Origin: an uncultured Microbacterium sp.
Lineage (GTDB): Bacteria; Actinomycetota; Actinomycetes; Actinomycetales; Microbacteriaceae
DNA length: 64,000 nt
NCBI RefSeq assembly: GCF_900078385.1
Contig: NZ_FLQR01000008.1
Location: 248,001-312,000, forward strand
Reading direction: 5' to 3'
In this document: in pieces, positions 51,526 to 59,650 of the stretch
Layout of the letters: every line of letters begins with the position of its first letter
Numbering within the stretch: the first letter of the stretch is position 1
The notes under the pieces: generated by a model
The model's input: only the letters and a program-made list of their open reading frames with translations
Told to the model about the DNA's origin: nothing
The model's database searches: none
Made by a program: the position numbers and the translations under genes

Positions 51526-51566
51526 CCTCCCTCTTCGACCACCCGTCCCCCGAAAGGACCGCCCCC

Positions 51567-53051
51567 ATGACCGAGACCGCACTGCTGCCGCAGGTCGCCG
51601 ACTTCCTCCGTTCCCCCCGCCGCCTGCTGATCGACGGCGAATGGCGGGATGCCGCCGACGGTCGCACCTTCTCGTCGATCGACCCCGGAACCGAGGCCGT
51701 CGCCGCGACGGTCGCGCAGGCCGGCGTCGCCGACATCGATGCCGCGGTCGCCGCCGCGCGTCGCGCGTTCGAGGACGGCTCGGACTGGAGCCGGTTCACA
51801 CCGCGCCGCCGCGCCCGGCTGCTCTGGCAGATGGCCGACCTGCTCGAGTCCCGTGCTGAGGAGTTCGCGCAGATCGAGGCCGTCGACAGCGGGAAGCCGT
51901 TCGCGGCCGTCCGTGACGGCGACGTGCAGACGGCCGCCGAGCTGTTCCGCTACTTCGCCGGCTGGGCCACGAAGATCGAGGGCACGACCGTGCCGATGTC
52001 GAGCGAGATCCGCCAGTTCCACGCGTACACGCGGCGGGAGCCCGTCGGCGTGGTCGCCGGTATCGTGCCCTGGAACTTCCCGCTCGTCATGGCGTGCTTC
52101 AAGATCATCCCGGCCCTCACGGCCGGCAACACGATGATCCTCAAGCCCGCCGAGCAGACCCCCCTGACGGCGCTGCGCCTGGGGGAGCTGTTCCTCGAGG
52201 CGGGCCTGCCCGCCGGTGTGCTGAACATCGTTCCGGGCTTCGGCGACGCGGGGGCCGCGCTGTCGGCGCACCGGGACGTCGACAAGGTCGCCTTCACCGG
52301 CTCCACCGAGACCGGCAAGAAGATCGTGGCCGCCGCGGGCGGCAACCTCAAGAAGGTGTCGCTCGAGCTCGGCGGCAAGGCGCCGAACCTCGTCTTCGCC
52401 GACGCCGACATCGAGGCCGCGATCGTCGGCTCCGCGCACGCCGCCTTCTTCAACCAGGGTCAGTGCTGTGTCAACGGATCCCGCCTGTACGTGCAGCGCG
52501 GCGTCTTCGACGAGGTCGTCGCCGGCATCTCGGCCATCGCCGGCGACATCGCCGTGGGCGCGGCCCTCGACCCCGCCACCGAGATGGGGCCGCTCGTCTC
52601 GGACGAGCAGTACACGAAGGTCATGGGCTACCTCACGGCCGGCCGCGAGGCCGGTGCCACGGTCGCCGCGGGCGGCGACCGGGTGGGCGACCGCGGCTAC
52701 TTCGTGCGCCCCACCGTCTTCACGGACGTGACCGAGGACATGTCGATCCAGCGCGACGAGATCTTCGGCCCCGTCGTCACCGCCGTGCCGTTCGACACCG
52801 AGGAGCAGGCGATCGCCCTCGCGAACAACACCCGGTACGGGCTCGCCGCCGGCGTGTGGTCCCGCGACATCGGCACGGCCCATCGCGTGGGCGCGCGCCT
52901 GCGCGCGGGCACCGTGTGGCTGAACACGTGGCACGCGGACGACGTGACGCTGCCGCGCGGCGGCTACAAGGAGTCGGGCTGGGGTCGCGAGCTCGGCGCC
53001 TTCGGCCTCGACGACTACACCCAGCTGAAGACGGTCATCGCGGAGCTCTGA
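51567..53051 (+). CDS. NAD(P)-dependent aldehyde dehydrogenase
   Basis: 494-aa member of the ALDH superfamily, last gene of the uronate operon. It has GIVPWNFPLVMACFKIIPAL, the cofactor loop FTGSTETGKKI, catalytic Glu in VSLELGGKAPN and catalytic Cys in FFNQGQCCVNGSR (Cys301 by alignment, with Cys300 beside it). The C-terminus has EIFGPVVTAVPFD and KESGWGRELG. ATG 51567 follows GAAAGGA and gives the normal family length; ATG 51522 (ATGA overlap with the permease) is the alternative and adds 15 residues. The substrate is not obvious, since the KDG route needs no aldehyde oxidation. Glyceraldehyde, a uronate-derived aldehyde or a 2,5-dioxovalerate-like compound are options. Confidence 0.92.
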   Translation: MTETALLPQVADFLRSPRRLLIDGEWRDAADGRTFSSIDPGTEAVAATVAQAGVADIDAAVAAARRAFEDGSDWSRFTPRRRARLLWQMADLLESRAEEFAQIEAVDSGKPFAAVRDGDVQTAAELFRYFAGWATKIEGTTVPMSSEIRQFHAYTRREPVGVVAGIVPWNFPLVMACFKIIPALTAGNTMILKPAEQTPLTALRLGELFLEAGLPAGVLNIVPGFGDAGAALSAHRDVDKVAFTGSTETGKKIVAAAGGNLKKVSLELGGKAPNLVFADADIEAAIVGSAHAAFFNQGQCCVNGSRLYVQRGVFDEVVAGISAIAGDIAVGAALDPATEMGPLVSDEQYTKVMGYLTAGREAGATVAAGGDRVGDRGYFVRPTVFTDVTEDMSIQRDEIFGPVVTAVPFDTEEQAIALANNTRYGLAAGVWSRDIGTAHRVGARLRAGTVWLNTWHADDVTLPRGGYKESGWGRELGAFGLDDYTQLKTVIAEL

Positions 53052-53069
53052 GCTCGGGTGAAGGAACGC

Positions 53070-53102
53070 GAGAGGCCGCACCCGTGCAGGGTGCGGCCTC
53101 TC
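53070..53102. terminator. Bidirectional terminator
   Basis: GAGAGGCCGCACCC (53070-53083), GTGCA, GGGTGCGGCCTCTC (53089-53102): 14-bp perfect stem between the convergent aldehyde dehydrogenase and purine permease genes. Confidence 0.88.
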
Positions 53103-53113
53103 GGCGTCGCGGG

Positions 53114-54571
53114 TCAGGCGCCCAGGAGCGTCTCGATCGGACCGCGGGCGAAGTAGATCACGAAGCCGCCGGCGACGATCCACAGGAGCGGGCTGATGGT
53201 CTTCGCCCGGCCGGACAGCGCGTGCACGAGCACCCAGCTGACGAATCCGGCGCCGATGCCGTTGGCGATCGAGTAGGTCAGCGGCATGACGCTCACGGTG
53301 AGGAACACCGGGAGGAGCACGCGGAAGTCGCTGAGGTCGATGCTCTTGACCTGGGCCATCATCATCGCGCCCACCGTGACCAGGGCCGCCGCGGCGACCT
53401 CGGTCGGGACGATCGAGGTCAGCGGCGTGAAGAACATGGCCAGGAGGAACAGCACGCCCGTCACGACGTTGGCGAGCCCCGTGCGGGCTCCCTCGCCGAT
53501 GCCGGAGCCGGACTCCACGAACACGGTGGCGGAGGACGACGAGGTCGCACCGCCGACCACGGCGCCGACGCCCTCGACGATCAGGGCGGACTTGATGCGC
53601 GGGAAGTCGCCCTTCGCGTCGGCGAGCTCCGCCTCCTTCGCGAGACCGGTCATGGTGCCCATCGCGTCGAAGAAGTTCGAGAACACGAGTGTGAAGACGA
53701 GCATCACGAGCGTGACGATGCTGACCTTGCCGAGGTCGAAGCCGAAGTCGACGGCGCCGAGGAGGCTGAGGTCGGGGATCGCGACGGGGGAGCCGTCCAG
53801 CGCGGGGATAGTGAGCCCCCAGCCGCCCGGGTTCTCCTGGGCGGAGCCGAGGTGCCAGATCGCCTCGACGATGATCGAGAGGACCGTGCCGGCGACGATG
53901 CCGATGAGCATCCCGCCCTTGACGCGACGGGCGACCAGGATGCCGGTCAGCAGCAGCGTGACGATGAACATGAGCGTCGGCACCGAGGCGACGGAGCCGC
54001 CCACCCCGAGGCCGACCGGGGGCGAGGACTCGCCGGTCGCCGTGACGAAGCCCGAGTTGACGAAGCCGATGAAGGCGATGAAGAAGCCGATGGCGACCGT
54101 GATGGCGAGCTTGAGCTGCACCGGCACGGCATCGAAGATCATCTTCCGGAGGCCCGTCGCCGCCAGCAGCACGATGATGAGCCCGTTGATCACGACGAGC
54201 GCCATCGCTTCGCGCCACGTCACCTCGCCGACGACGCTGAACGCGAGGAAGGCGTTGATGCCGAGGCCGGCCGCGAAGGCGAACGGCAGGCGCGTGACGA
54301 TGCCGAACAGGATCGTCATGACGCCGGCGGTCAGCGCGGTCGCGGCGCCGACGGCGGCGAAGTCGAGGGAGTTCCCGGCGATGTCGGGCTTGCCGGAGAG
54401 GATGATCGGGTTCAGGACGACGATGTAGGCCATCGTCACGAACGTGACGAGGCCGCCGCGGACCTCGCCGCCGATCGTCGACCCGCGCCGGGTGATCTCG
54501 AAGAAGCGGTCGAGGGCGCCGGTGGCGGCGGCGTCCGAGGCGGGGGGTTTCCGGGTGGTGCTGGTGCTCAT
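53114..54571 (-). CDS. NCS2 family purine permease (AzgA-like)
   Basis: 485-aa transporter, most similar in layout to AzgA/PbuG hypoxanthine-guanine permeases. The N-terminal EVRGGLVTFVTMAYIVVLNPIIL with conserved AYI..NP is the family signature. Later come GLGINAFLAFSVV, VFTLVFSNFFDAMGTMTGLAKEA (the conserved DxxGT motif) and SSSSATVFVESGSGIGEGARTGL. About 13 hydrophobic segments. I start at ATG 54571 (MSTSTTRKPPASD), with TACCTT 7 nt before it; the ORF-track extension runs into the divergent gene. It would feed purine bases into salvage, a sensible neighbour for purN-purH. Confidence 0.9.
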   Translation of the reverse strand: MSTSTTRKPPASDAAATGALDRFFEITRRGSTIGGEVRGGLVTFVTMAYIVVLNPIILSGKPDIAGNSLDFAAVGAATALTAGVMTILFGIVTRLPFAFAAGLGINAFLAFSVVGEVTWREAMALVVINGLIIVLLAATGLRKMIFDAVPVQLKLAITVAIGFFIAFIGFVNSGFVTATGESSPPVGLGVGGSVASVPTLMFIVTLLLTGILVARRVKGGMLIGIVAGTVLSIIVEAIWHLGSAQENPGGWGLTIPALDGSPVAIPDLSLLGAVDFGFDLGKVSIVTLVMLVFTLVFSNFFDAMGTMTGLAKEAELADAKGDFPRIKSALIVEGVGAVVGGATSSSSATVFVESGSGIGEGARTGLANVVTGVLFLLAMFFTPLTSIVPTEVAAAALVTVGAMMMAQVKSIDLSDFRVLLPVFLTVSVMPLTYSIANGIGAGFVSWVLVHALSGRAKTISPLLWIVAGGFVIYFARGPIETLLGA

Positions 54572-54578
54572 GACATCG

Positions 54579-54584
54579 AAGGTA
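54579..54584 (-). promoter_or_regulatory. -10 box of the purine permease gene
   Basis: Minus strand TACCTT, 7 nt before ATG 54571; supports that start codon. Confidence 0.5.
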
Positions 54585-54694
54585 TCGACTTCCGCGCCCG
54601 TCCCGCGCCGCCGGGCCGCCGCGCAACCGTGTCCGAGGCTGCCCGATGGCGGTGCCGTGGGCGCGCCCGCCTGAGCGCAGGGCCGCGCGCTGGG

Positions 54695-54700
54695 TAGGGT
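54695..54700 (+). promoter_or_regulatory. -10 box of the PerM gene
   Basis: TAGGGT, 9 nt before ATG 54710; at most a few leader bases. Confidence 0.5.
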
Positions 54701-54709
54701 CGAAGCCGC

Positions 54710-55999
54710 ATGAACCGTCTCCTCGTCGCCGTCCTGGCCGCCTTCGACGCCGTGATCGCCGTCGCGGTCGGCGTCGCGGCGACCCTCGCTCCGCTGACCC
54801 TGCTGTGGGTGTTCGGCTTCTCGGCGGCACCGCAGTGGGGGGCCCTGTGGCCGGTCGCGGTCCGGATCTGGCAGCTCGGACACTTCGTGCCCGTCGACCT
54901 GACGCTGCCCGAGGAGTATCTGACCGTCGCGGGTCTGCCCGACGCCGCTGCATCCTTCACGCTGTCCCTCGCCCCGCTCGCGTTCGCCGTCTTCACGGCG
55001 GCCTTCGCCGCCCGCTCGGGATCACGCGCCGCGCACGCCGGCGCGTGGCTCACCGGTGTGCTCGCCGGCACCGTGGTCCTCGCCGCGCTCGCGACCTGCC
55101 TCACGCTCACCTCCGGCCTCGCCGCCGCGCGCGTCGATCTCGCCGCCGCCGTGCTGCTCCCCGTCCTGGTCTTCGCCGTCCCGGCCCTGCTGGGCGCGCT
55201 CGTCCGCGCGTGGCGCGAGGGCGACGGCGGCCTCGTCGACGCCGCGCGGGACCGTCTCGACCGCACCGCCTGGGCCGCCGAGGTCCCCGCCGCGGTCGCC
55301 CGCGGCGCGGCGATCGCCGCGCTCGGCCTCATCGGCATCGGCGCGCTCCTCGTGGCGGTCTCCCTCGCGGCGCGCGGGGGAGAGGTCATCGCCCTGTTCG
55401 AAGCCGCGCACGTCGACCTCATCGGCGCCGTCGTCCTGGCCCTCGGCCAGCTCGCGTACCTCCCGACGCTGATCGTGTGGGCCGCGTCCTTCGCCGCCGG
55501 GCCGGGCTTCGCGGTCGGCGCCGGCACGAGCGTGTCGCCCGCGGCGACGAATCTCGGCGTCGTTCCCGGCATCCCGCTCTTCGGCGCCCTTCCGGAGAGC
55601 ACCTCGAGTTGGATGCTGCTGCTCGCGCTCACCGTCGTCGGCGTCGGCGTCCTCGCCGGCGGGGCGGCGCGCGGACGCCTGCGCGCCGATCCGGACGCCG
55701 TCGAGCTGCTCGCGCCCCGCATCGCCGCGCTCGCCGCCATCGCGGTGCTGGGCGGTGCCGCCGCCGCCCTCCTCGCCGCCGCGGCATCGGGGTCGATCGG
55801 TCCCGGCCGTCTTGCGGAGGTCGGCCCGGCCCCGGGACCGTTCGCCCTCGCGGTCGGCATCGAGCTCGCGATCGGCGCGGGGATCATGCTGCTCTCTCCA
55901 CGGCGGCTGCAGCCTGAGCACGCCTACCCGGCCGACGATCCCCGCGATCCGTCCCACCGGCGGGCACCCGAACCTCCCGCGTGGTCCCCGGTAGACTGA
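54710..55999 (+). CDS. perM: DUF6350 / PerM-like cell division membrane protein
   Basis: 429-aa polytopic membrane protein with about eleven hydrophobic segments rich in Ala, Val and Leu. Its position directly before purN and purH is the same as Rv0955 (PerM) in Mycobacterium tuberculosis, where the protein supports division under stress, and it fits the DUF6350 family. Sequence landmarks are weak: a Trp-rich N-terminal part ([32 protein letters not shown]) and [24 protein letters not shown]. The call rests mainly on synteny and membrane topology. Four bases separate it from purN, which also has its own -10 inside this gene's last codons. Confidence 0.75.
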   Translation: MNRLLVAVLAAFDAVIAVAVGVAATLAPLTLLWVFGFSAAPQWGALWPVAVRIWQLGHFVPVDLTLPEEYLTVAGLPDAAASFTLSLAPLAFAVFTAAFAARSGSRAAHAGAWLTGVLAGTVVLAALATCLTLTSGLAAARVDLAAAVLLPVLVFAVPALLGALVRAWREGDGGLVDAARDRLDRTAWAAEVPAAVARGAAIAALGLIGIGALLVAVSLAARGGEVIALFEAAHVDLIGAVVLALGQLAYLPTLIVWAASFAAGPGFAVGAGTSVSPAATNLGVVPGIPLFGALPESTSSWMLLLALTVVGVGVLAGGAARGRLRADPDAVELLAPRIAALAAIAVLGGAAAALLAAAASGSIGPGRLAEVGPAPGPFALAVGIELAIGAGIMLLSPRRLQPEHAYPADDPRDPSHRRAPEPPAWSPVD

Positions 56000-56003
56000 G
56001 CGG
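55992..56003 (+). promoter_or_regulatory. -10 box, leaderless promoter of purN
   Basis: TAGACT at 55992-55997 covers the end of the PerM gene, exactly 6 nt (GAGCGG), then ATG 56004. Confidence 0.6.
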
Positions 56004-56597
56004 ATGCTCTCGGTCGCCGTGCTCATCTCGGGTGCCGGCTCCAACCTGCGGGCCCTCCTGGAAGCCACCGGCGACCCCGACTTCCCGGCCCGCGTCATCG
56101 TCGTCGGCGCCGACCGGCAGGCCGACGGCTTCGCGCACGCCGAGCAGTTCGGCATCCCGACGATCATGGTCCCGTTCCGCGAGTTCGAGACCCGCGAGCA
56201 CTGGGGCGAGGAGCTGCAGAGCCAGCTGGCGGTGTGGAACCCCGACCTCGTCGTCCTGAGCGGGCTCATGCGACTGCTGCCGCCCGCCGTCGTCGAGGCC
56301 TGGGCGCCGCAGCTGATCAACACCCACCCCGCGTTCCTCCCGGAGTTCCCGGGCGCGCACGGCGTGCGCGACGCGCTGGCCTCCGGCGCCACCGAGACCG
56401 GCGCGAGCGTCATCGTCGTCGACAACGGCGTCGACACGGGCCCGATCCTGGCGCAGGAGCGCGTCCCCATCCTCCGCGGCGACACCGAGCACACCCTCCA
56501 CGAGCGCATCAAGCCCGTCGAGCGCCGCCTGCTCATCGATGTCGTCCGTCGGATCGCCCTCGGCGACCTCGACCTCGCCCCGTACGACCACCACTGA
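56004..56597 (+). CDS. purN: Phosphoribosylglycinamide formyltransferase
   Basis: 197-aa enzyme of purine synthesis, transferring a formyl group from 10-formyl-tetrahydrofolate to GAR. It shows [15 protein letters not shown] (phosphate loop), [20 protein letters not shown] with the catalytic Asn and His, and [14 protein letters not shown] with the catalytic Asp. Predicted leaderless start at ATG 56004. purH follows after 17 bp with its own ribosome site, so the two form an operon. Confidence 0.96.
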   Translation: MLSVAVLISGAGSNLRALLEATGDPDFPARVIVVGADRQADGFAHAEQFGIPTIMVPFREFETREHWGEELQSQLAVWNPDLVVLSGLMRLLPPAVVEAWAPQLINTHPAFLPEFPGAHGVRDALASGATETGASVIVVDNGVDTGPILAQERVPILRGDTEHTLHERIKPVERRLLIDVVRRIALGDLDLAPYDHH

Positions 56598-56614
56598 ATC
56601 CAGGAGCTCCCACC

Positions 56615-58222
56615 ATGGCCGGCCCGACCATCGACCCCTCCCTGTACCGTGCGCGCGACCTCGTCCCCGTTCGGCGCGCGCTGATCTCGGTGAGCGACAA
56701 GACCGAGCTGCTCGCCCTCGGGCAGGCCCTCGCCGGCGCCGACATCGAGATCGTCTCCACCGGCGGCTCCGCCGCGCTCCTGCGCGGGGCCGGCCTCGCC
56801 GTGAAGGATGTCGCGGAGATCACCGGCTTCCCGGAGTCGCTCGGCGGCCGCGTCAAGACGCTGCACCCGCACGTGCACGCCGGCCTCCTCGCCGACCTTC
56901 GTCTCGAAGACCACGAGGAGCAGCTGTCCGAGCTCGGCATCCTGCCGTTCGAGCTCGTCGTGGTGAACCTCTACCCGTTCGTCGAGACCGTCTCCTCGGG
57001 TGCCGAGGGTGACGCCGTCGTCGAGCAGATCGACATCGGCGGCCCCGCCATGGTGCGCGCCTCGGCGAAGAACTACGCCAACGTCGCGGTCGTCGTCTCG
57101 CCGGAGTCCTACCCGGCGATCATCGAGGCCGTCGGGCAGGGCGGCACGACCCTCGCGCAGCGCAAGGAGCTCGCGGCCCGCGCGTTCGCCCACACGGCCG
57201 CCTACGACCGCGCCGTCGCGACCTGGTTCGCCGACGAGACGCTCGTCGAGGAGGGCGACCTGCCGCAGCACCTCACGATCAAGGCCGAGCGCCTGTCGAC
57301 GCTCCGCTACGGCGAGAACTCGCACCAGCGTGCCGCCATCTACACGCGGACCGGCGGCCACGGGATCGCGCAGGCGACGCAGCTGCAGGGCAAGGAGATG
57401 TCCTACAACAACTACGTCGACGCGGATGCCGCCCTGCGCGCCGCGTTCGACATGGTGCTGCCCGCCGTCGCGATCATCAAGCACGCGAACCCCTGCGGCA
57501 TCGCCGTCACCGCGCCCAATGCGCTGGACCCGATCGCGTCCGCGCACCTGCGGGCCCACGAATGCGACCCCGTGTCCGCCTTCGGCGGCGTCATCGCCGC
57601 GAACCGCACCGTCACGCTGAAGATGGCCGAGAACCTCCGCGACATCTTCACCGAGGTCATCGTCGCGCCCGACTTCGAGCCCGAGGCGCTCGAGCTGTTC
57701 AAGCTCAAGAAGAACCTCCGCGTCCTGCAGCTTCCCGCGGACTGGCGCCAGGAGCCCATGGACGTGCGCCTCGTCTCCGGAGGCCTTCTCCTGCAGGATG
57801 CCGACCGGTTCCCGGACGAGATCGGCGCCGCGGCCAAGGACTGGCAGCTCATGACCGGTGAGCGGCCGAGCGAGGACGAGATGACGAACCTCATCTTCGC
57901 GTGGAAGGCCTGCCGCGCCGTGAAGAGCAACGCGATCGTCCTGGCGAAGAACTCCGCCACCGTCGGGATCGGCATGGGCCAGGTCAACCGGGTCGACTCG
58001 TGCCGTCTGGCGGTCGAGCGCGCGGGTGACCGTGCCGCCGGCTCCGTCGCGGCCTCCGATGCGTTCTTCCCCTTCGCGGACGGCCCGCAGGTGCTGCTGG
58101 ACGCCGGCATCACCGCGATCATCCAGCCGGGTGGGTCGGTGCGCGACCAGGAGGTCATCGACGCGGCCCGCGAGGCGAACGTGACGATGTTCTTCACGGG
58201 CGAGCGTCACTTCTTCCACTGA
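56615..58222 (+). CDS. purH: Bifunctional AICAR transformylase / IMP cyclohydrolase
   Basis: 535-aa enzyme catalysing the last two steps to IMP. The N-terminal IMP cyclohydrolase (MGS-like) domain has [28 protein letters not shown] and [17 protein letters not shown]. The transformylase domain has [26 protein letters not shown] (catalytic Lys-His) and [12 protein letters not shown], and the family's [10 protein letters not shown] terminus. ATG 56615 follows CAGGAG; the ORF-track start at 56234 lies inside purN. Confidence 0.97.
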   Translation: MAGPTIDPSLYRARDLVPVRRALISVSDKTELLALGQALAGADIEIVSTGGSAALLRGAGLAVKDVAEITGFPESLGGRVKTLHPHVHAGLLADLRLEDHEEQLSELGILPFELVVVNLYPFVETVSSGAEGDAVVEQIDIGGPAMVRASAKNYANVAVVVSPESYPAIIEAVGQGGTTLAQRKELAARAFAHTAAYDRAVATWFADETLVEEGDLPQHLTIKAERLSTLRYGENSHQRAAIYTRTGGHGIAQATQLQGKEMSYNNYVDADAALRAAFDMVLPAVAIIKHANPCGIAVTAPNALDPIASAHLRAHECDPVSAFGGVIAANRTVTLKMAENLRDIFTEVIVAPDFEPEALELFKLKKNLRVLQLPADWRQEPMDVRLVSGGLLLQDADRFPDEIGAAAKDWQLMTGERPSEDEMTNLIFAWKACRAVKSNAIVLAKNSATVGIGMGQVNRVDSCRLAVERAGDRAAGSVAASDAFFPFADGPQVLLDAGITAIIQPGGSVRDQEVIDAAREANVTMFFTGERHFFH

Positions 58223-58275
58223 TCCGGCCGCCGCGCTCCGCCGCGGCGCGGCGCGGGAGCGCCGCGCCCGGCAGG

Positions 58276-58281
58276 TAGGGT
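58276..58281 (+). promoter_or_regulatory. -10 box of the RDD-FHA gene
   Basis: TAGGGT, giving a start near 58288 and a leader of about 22 nt that includes the ribosome site GGAGG before GTG 58310. A leadered contrast to the leaderless genes. Confidence 0.5.
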
Positions 58282-58309
58282 CGATGCGCAGCGCGCGCGA
58301 GGAGGAACG

Positions 58310-59629
58310 GTGATCTGGGAGATCCAGGACGAGGCCCGGAAGGTCGAGGGGCTCGACGAGCACGGCCGCGCCCGGCCCGACTATGCCGCGTCCCTGGGTC
58401 TCGTGCCCGCCGCACCGGGCCGTCGCGTGACGGCGACCCTCGTCGAGGTGCTCGTCGTCCTCGTGCTGCAGCTGCCGCTGCTCCTGGCCGTCCTCCCCGC
58501 CGCGGTCGAGCTGACGGGGGCGACCGACCCGCAGGCCGCGCTCCGCGGGCGTTCCGATCTCGTGCTCCTCATCGTGTGCGCCGCCGTGTCGTACGCGCTG
58601 ACGACGGCGTTCATCATCGTCCAGCTCGTCCTGCACGGTCGTCGCGGAGTGACGCTCGGCAAGGCGCTGCTCGGCATCCGCTCCGTCAACGTGCGCACGC
58701 TCGAGCGACCCACCTTCTGGCGCGGCGCGGTCGTCCGCTACCTCGTGCTGTGGGGGAGCTTCCTGCTTCCCCTCCTGGGGCCGCTGCTCGTCGTGCTCCT
58801 CTCTCCGCTGTTCGACTCCGAGCGCCGCGGGCGCGGGTGGCCCGACCTCGCCGCGGCGACGTGGTTCGTCGACATCCGGCGGGGCTTGAACCCGTATGAC
58901 GCGAAGCGCATGCGCATCGCCCGCAAGACCGTCGCATCGGACCTCGCCGACGAGCGCAGCGAGCTCCCGTCGCTCGCGACCCCGGCGGGGGAGCACCGCC
59001 CCGAGGTGTACATCCCGGTCGCCCGCAACAGCGGCGGAGTCCTCGGCGCCACGCGCACCGACGCGCCCGCCGTGCCGGCAACCGCTCCGGCGGCGCCGGC
59101 TGTCGTGGCGCCGGCTCCGGCAGCGGCGGCCGCCGCCGCGCCAGCCCCGCCCGTCGCCGCCGCGGTCGCACCGACGGTCCCGCCGCCGACGGCGGAGCCG
59201 ATCGCGTCGCCCGCCCCCGCGACGGCCGGGACCGGGACGTGGGCGCCGCCGACCCTGCTGCCCGACGCCGCACCTGCTGCCCCCGGCGCGCCGACGGCCC
59301 CCGCCACGATCACCCTCGTCCTGGACACCGGCGACACCGTCGAGGTCTCCGGCGCGGGCGTCCTCATCGGACGCGCCCCTGCGGCGGACGACGGCCTCGT
59401 GCCGACGCCGGTGCTGGACCGCACCATGAGCGTCTCCAAAACGCACCTCGCGGTGCGCCGCGACGGGGATGCGCTCCTGGTCGAGGACCGCGGATCCACC
59501 AACGGCAGCGCGCTCGCGCGCAACGGCGGTGAGCGCCCGCTCGTACCCGGTGAACGGGTGCCCGTGCAGGACGGCGATACGATCCGATTCGGAGATCGCC
59601 ACGCCGAGGTCAGGATCGCCCGAGGCTGA
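58310..59629 (+). CDS. RDD domain + FHA domain membrane protein
   Basis: 439-aa protein. The N-terminal RDD-family membrane part (about 35-190) has three to four hydrophobic segments (LVEVLVVLVLQLPLLLAVLPAAV, GKALLGIRSVNV). An Ala/Pro-rich linker (about 245-330) is followed by a C-terminal FHA domain with GVLIGRAP, SVSKTHLAV and DRGSTNGS, the phosphothreonine-binding loops. GTG start with GGAGG. It lies 21 bp before the FHA-FtsK gene, so both probably belong to one operon. Known RDD-FHA proteins in actinobacteria occur in type VII secretion or kinase-regulated loci. A Thr-phosphorylated partner is expected. Confidence 0.88.
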   Translation: MIWEIQDEARKVEGLDEHGRARPDYAASLGLVPAAPGRRVTATLVEVLVVLVLQLPLLLAVLPAAVELTGATDPQAALRGRSDLVLLIVCAAVSYALTTAFIIVQLVLHGRRGVTLGKALLGIRSVNVRTLERPTFWRGAVVRYLVLWGSFLLPLLGPLLVVLLSPLFDSERRGRGWPDLAAATWFVDIRRGLNPYDAKRMRIARKTVASDLADERSELPSLATPAGEHRPEVYIPVARNSGGVLGATRTDAPAVPATAPAAPAVVAPAPAAAAAAAPAPPVAAAVAPTVPPPTAEPIASPAPATAGTGTWAPPTLLPDAAPAAPGAPTAPATITLVLDTGDTVEVSGAGVLIGRAPAADDGLVPTPVLDRTMSVSKTHLAVRRDGDALLVEDRGSTNGSALARNGGERPLVPGERVPVQDGDTIRFGDRHAEVRIARG

Positions 59630-59650
59630 GAGCCGGATGAGGACACCCCC

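Noticed and set aside
51456-54953. 1165-aa minus-strand ORF over the aldehyde dehydrogenase and purine permease
   Set aside because: Out of frame with the real permease and low-complexity; a shadow of both genes.
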